Assembly: GCF_040869045.1 (NCBI RefSeq)
Contig: NC_090324.1
Coordinates: forward strand, 53,163,346-53,227,345
DNA: 64,000 nucleotides
DNA from: Eurosta solidaginis
Taxonomy: Eukaryota; Arthropoda; Insecta; Diptera; Tephritidae
Direction of reading: 5' to 3'
Positions 62,183 to 64,000 of this stretch are shown one piece after another (within the stretch, counting starts at the first letter, position 1; each line of letters begins with the position of its first letter). The notes under the pieces were generated by a model. The model was not told the origin of the DNA and did not search any database. It worked only from the letters and a program-made list of their open reading frames with translations. Position numbers and translations under genes: made by a program.

Positions 62183-62345
62183 TGTAGTTTATCAGGGCCA
62201 TGGCGAGCCCGTAAACTTAGCACTGCGTCTTGAGACTGGGGCACATACCAGGAAGATATGGTCCGCCGTCTCCGCTGATCGATCACAAAATCGGCATGTG
62301 TTATTTCGTTCCGTTGGCTAAGTAGATTGAGCGCAAACTTTTTTA
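62183..62345 (-). pseudogene. C-terminal Cys/His fragment of a non-LTR ORF2
   Basis: Minus strand: NTCRFCDRSAETADHIFLVC then APVSRRSAKFTGSPWP and stop. The CxxC...H...C pattern is the C-terminal knuckle of LOA/I/R1-type RT proteins. Confidence 0.6.
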
Positions 62346-62397
62346 GCGGCCGGCCAAAGTCGGTAAGATTTAGGAACGAAACTTCAAAATCTAGGAG

Positions 62398-62540
62398 AAC
62401 TATAAAGAGGGAGTTAGTATTATTTCCTATGCCGACGACTGCATAATAATGGGAAAAGTCCATGGCCCTTCAATAGATAAATTAGTTTACAAAATTATTG
62501 ATTATCTCTCTAGTTTAATATCTCTTTATTTCAATATACA
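62398..62540 (+). pseudogene. Short RT fragment related to 60860-60960
   Basis: FYADDCIIMGKVHGPSIDKL-like reading with the first residues degraded; the same block as SYVDDCKIMATGPGPQIDEL. Keeps Y/A-D-D. Confidence 0.6.
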
Positions 62541-63119
62541 TTTACTTGATTGTAATAAGCATACAAGGGTAATACTATAAGGCCGCAAGACACTCTTAAT
62601 ACACGTCTAAAAATATCGGGAGAGGTATCAAAATACGTGTATTGGAACGCGAATCCGAAAACTAAAGTCAAAGACTTTGTGTCTATCAAATATTTTCTAG
62701 ACAAACGGGACGCCGGACCGCTCCGAAATTATAGTATTTTACGCATAACAACTTTCTGCATTGACGCGTTCAGCCTTGGAACAAAATTAAATTTTCTTTG
62801 TACACTATTTGTTTTCCAGTTTACAACAAGATTACAACACTAGAAAGGGGTTATAGTATTTTACAAACATCTTTTCATAGATACCCTTCCTGATATTTTT
62901 GGTTGTGTATTAAGGGTATCACGCTATCCTGTAGAACCACCGGCATCTACAATTTCATAGGACATTTCAAGTTCATTCTACCCATGTAAAAGTCTCCATA
63001 TTTCGACGAAAATTATTACTTTCATCTTAAAATCTTAAAAATATACATATATAAGTAATTTGCACATTTTATTATTACTAAATTATACTTACCAAATTGT
63101 TAAAAGCGGGTGAAAAATC
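62541..63119. other. Unassigned AT-rich region
   Basis: No recognisable gene or repeat boundary seen. Confidence 0.4.
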
Positions 63120-63350
63120 ATAAATTTAACAAGTAAGGAGGGCTAAGTTCGGGTGTAGCCGAACATTACATACTCAGCTGAGAGCTTTGGAGACAAAATA
63201 AGGGAAAATCACCAGGTAGGAAAATGAACCTAGGGTAACCCTGGGATGTGTTTTTATGACATGGGTATCAAATGAAAGGTATTAATGAGTGTTTTAGAAG
63301 GGAGTAGCCCTAAGTTGTATATGTGAAGGCGTTTTAGAGATATCGACCAA
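63120..63350. repeat. Dispersed dipteran repeat (GGCTAAGTTCGGGTGTAGCC type)
   Basis: 'AACAAGTAAGGAGGGCTAAG', 'CGAACATTACATACTCAGCT' and 'GAGACAAAATAAGGGAAAAT' follow in the order I know from abundant repeats in tephritid and other fly genomes. Class uncertain. Recognition is from memory. Confidence 0.5.
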
Positions 63351-63450
63351 AATGTGGACCAGGGTGACCCAGAACATCATCTGTCTAGTACCGCTAATTT
63401 ATTTATATATGTAATACCACGAACAGTATTACTGCCAATATTCAAAGGGC

Positions 63451-63464
63451 TTTTGATTTCGCCA
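63451..63464. repeat. SINE target-site duplication, left (TTTTGATTTCGCCA)
   Basis: Same 14-mer at 63819-63832; the T-run part is ambiguous. Confidence 0.85.
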
Positions 63465-63818
63465 CCGTGGTGTGATGGTAGCGTGCTCCGCCTACCACAC
63501 CGTATGCTCTGGGTTCGCACCCCGGGCAAAGCAACATCAAAATTTTAAAAATAAGGTTTTTAAATTAGAAGAAAATTTTTCTAAGCGGGGTCGTCCCGCG
63601 GCAGTGTTTGGCAAGCGCTCCGGGTGTATTTCAGCCATGAAAAGCTCTCAGTGAAAACTCATCTACCTTGCAGATGCCGTTCGGAGTCGGCATAAAACAT
63701 GTAGGTCCTGTCCGGCCAATTTGTAGGGAAAATCAAGAGGAGCACGACGCAAATTGGAAGAGAAGCTCGGCCTTAGATCTCTTCGGGGGTTATCGCGTCT
63801 TACATTTATTTTTTTATT
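63465..63818 (+). repeat. tRNA-derived SINE, full-length plus copy
   Basis: The tRNA-like head resembles tRNA-Gly(GCC): GTGGTGTGATGGTAGCGTGC (A box), CTCCGCCTACC (anticodon arm), CTGGGTTCGCACCCC (B box). The body of about 250 bp is shared with 59150-59492 and 39886-40118. Ends TACATTTATTTTTTTATTTT. Flanked by a 14-bp duplication. Confidence 0.9.
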
Positions 63819-63832
63819 TTTTGATTTCGCCA

Positions 63833-64000
63833 TGCAGAACTTTTTTATTTTCTCACACTCATTTTATAAAGTTTTTTCTAAAGTTATATTTTGCGTCAAT
63901 ATACCAATCCAATTACCATGAGTCATCCTTTTTTTCGTATTTGGTATAGAATTATAAAATTTTTTTCATTTTTCGTAATTTTCGCTATCGAAAAAGTGTA
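63833..64000. other. Unassigned AT-rich end of window
   Basis: Nothing recognised. Confidence 0.4.

Noticed and set aside
62020..62463. 147-codon minus-strand open frame
   Set aside because: It crosses the tail of one non-LTR pseudogene and the fragments of two others in antisense; the real signal at 62183-62345 is in another frame.

Overview
This is eukaryotic repeat-dense DNA, almost certainly from a schizophoran fly; a tephritid fruit fly is my best guess. The reasons are the mix of Ty3/gypsy (CsRn1-like and 412/mdg1-like), BEL/Pao, CR1/Jockey-like, LOA-like, Penelope-like and hAT elements, a tRNA-Gly-like SINE, and a dispersed 'GGCTAAGTTCGGGTGTAGCC' repeat of a kind I know from fly genomes. 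I found no intact cellular gene. The only host-type coding remnant is the C-terminal end of a serpin (about 2775-3123, minus strand). The rest is nested mobile DNA.

Layout. 1-1876: 3' end of a LOA-like non-LTR element. 1982-2027: an isolated hammerhead-like motif. 2775-3123: serpin remnant. 3180-7115: decayed BEL/Pao element 1 (minus). 7791-17470: first copy of a composite repeat ('D', with a minus-strand BEL-type gag), split by a complete gypsy element (10532-15194, 4-bp TSD). 18124-21493: a non-LTR fragment and a hAT transposase relic. 21494-24208: an internally deleted CR1/Jockey-like element ('F') whose 764-codon RT reading frame is still open. 24355-26570: second D copy, into which a minus-strand non-LTR element ('E', 26573-35605) inserted. 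E carries a hAT-type MITE in its endonuclease and a 3.7-kb head-to-head pair of Penelope-like elements in ORF1. 36031-36541 and 53145-58110: third D copy, interrupted by BEL/Pao element 2 (36542-53144), itself interrupted by a 412/mdg1-like gypsy element (42664-52419). The gypsy leader holds a 2.5-kb tandem array. 58397-64000: F fragments, SINEs, a 52-bp minisatellite, a non-LTR pseudogene with a foldback MITE, and unassigned DNA.

The most interesting object is the array at 48745-51218: 5.5 units of 447-448 bp in a three-unit higher-order pattern (ABC-ABC). On the minus strand each full unit has a tRNA-like block with A- and B-box sequences, followed about 20 nt later by a hammerhead-ribozyme-like core. 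An 11-bp direct repeat flanks the whole array. This resembles hammerhead-bearing tandem repeats and retrozyme-like elements known elsewhere, such as schistosome Sm-alpha. Similar hammerhead cores lie near both outer ends of the Penelope pair and alone at 1982-2027, so the window holds nine such motifs in three sequence contexts. Ribozyme activity and Pol III transcription are inferences, not shown.
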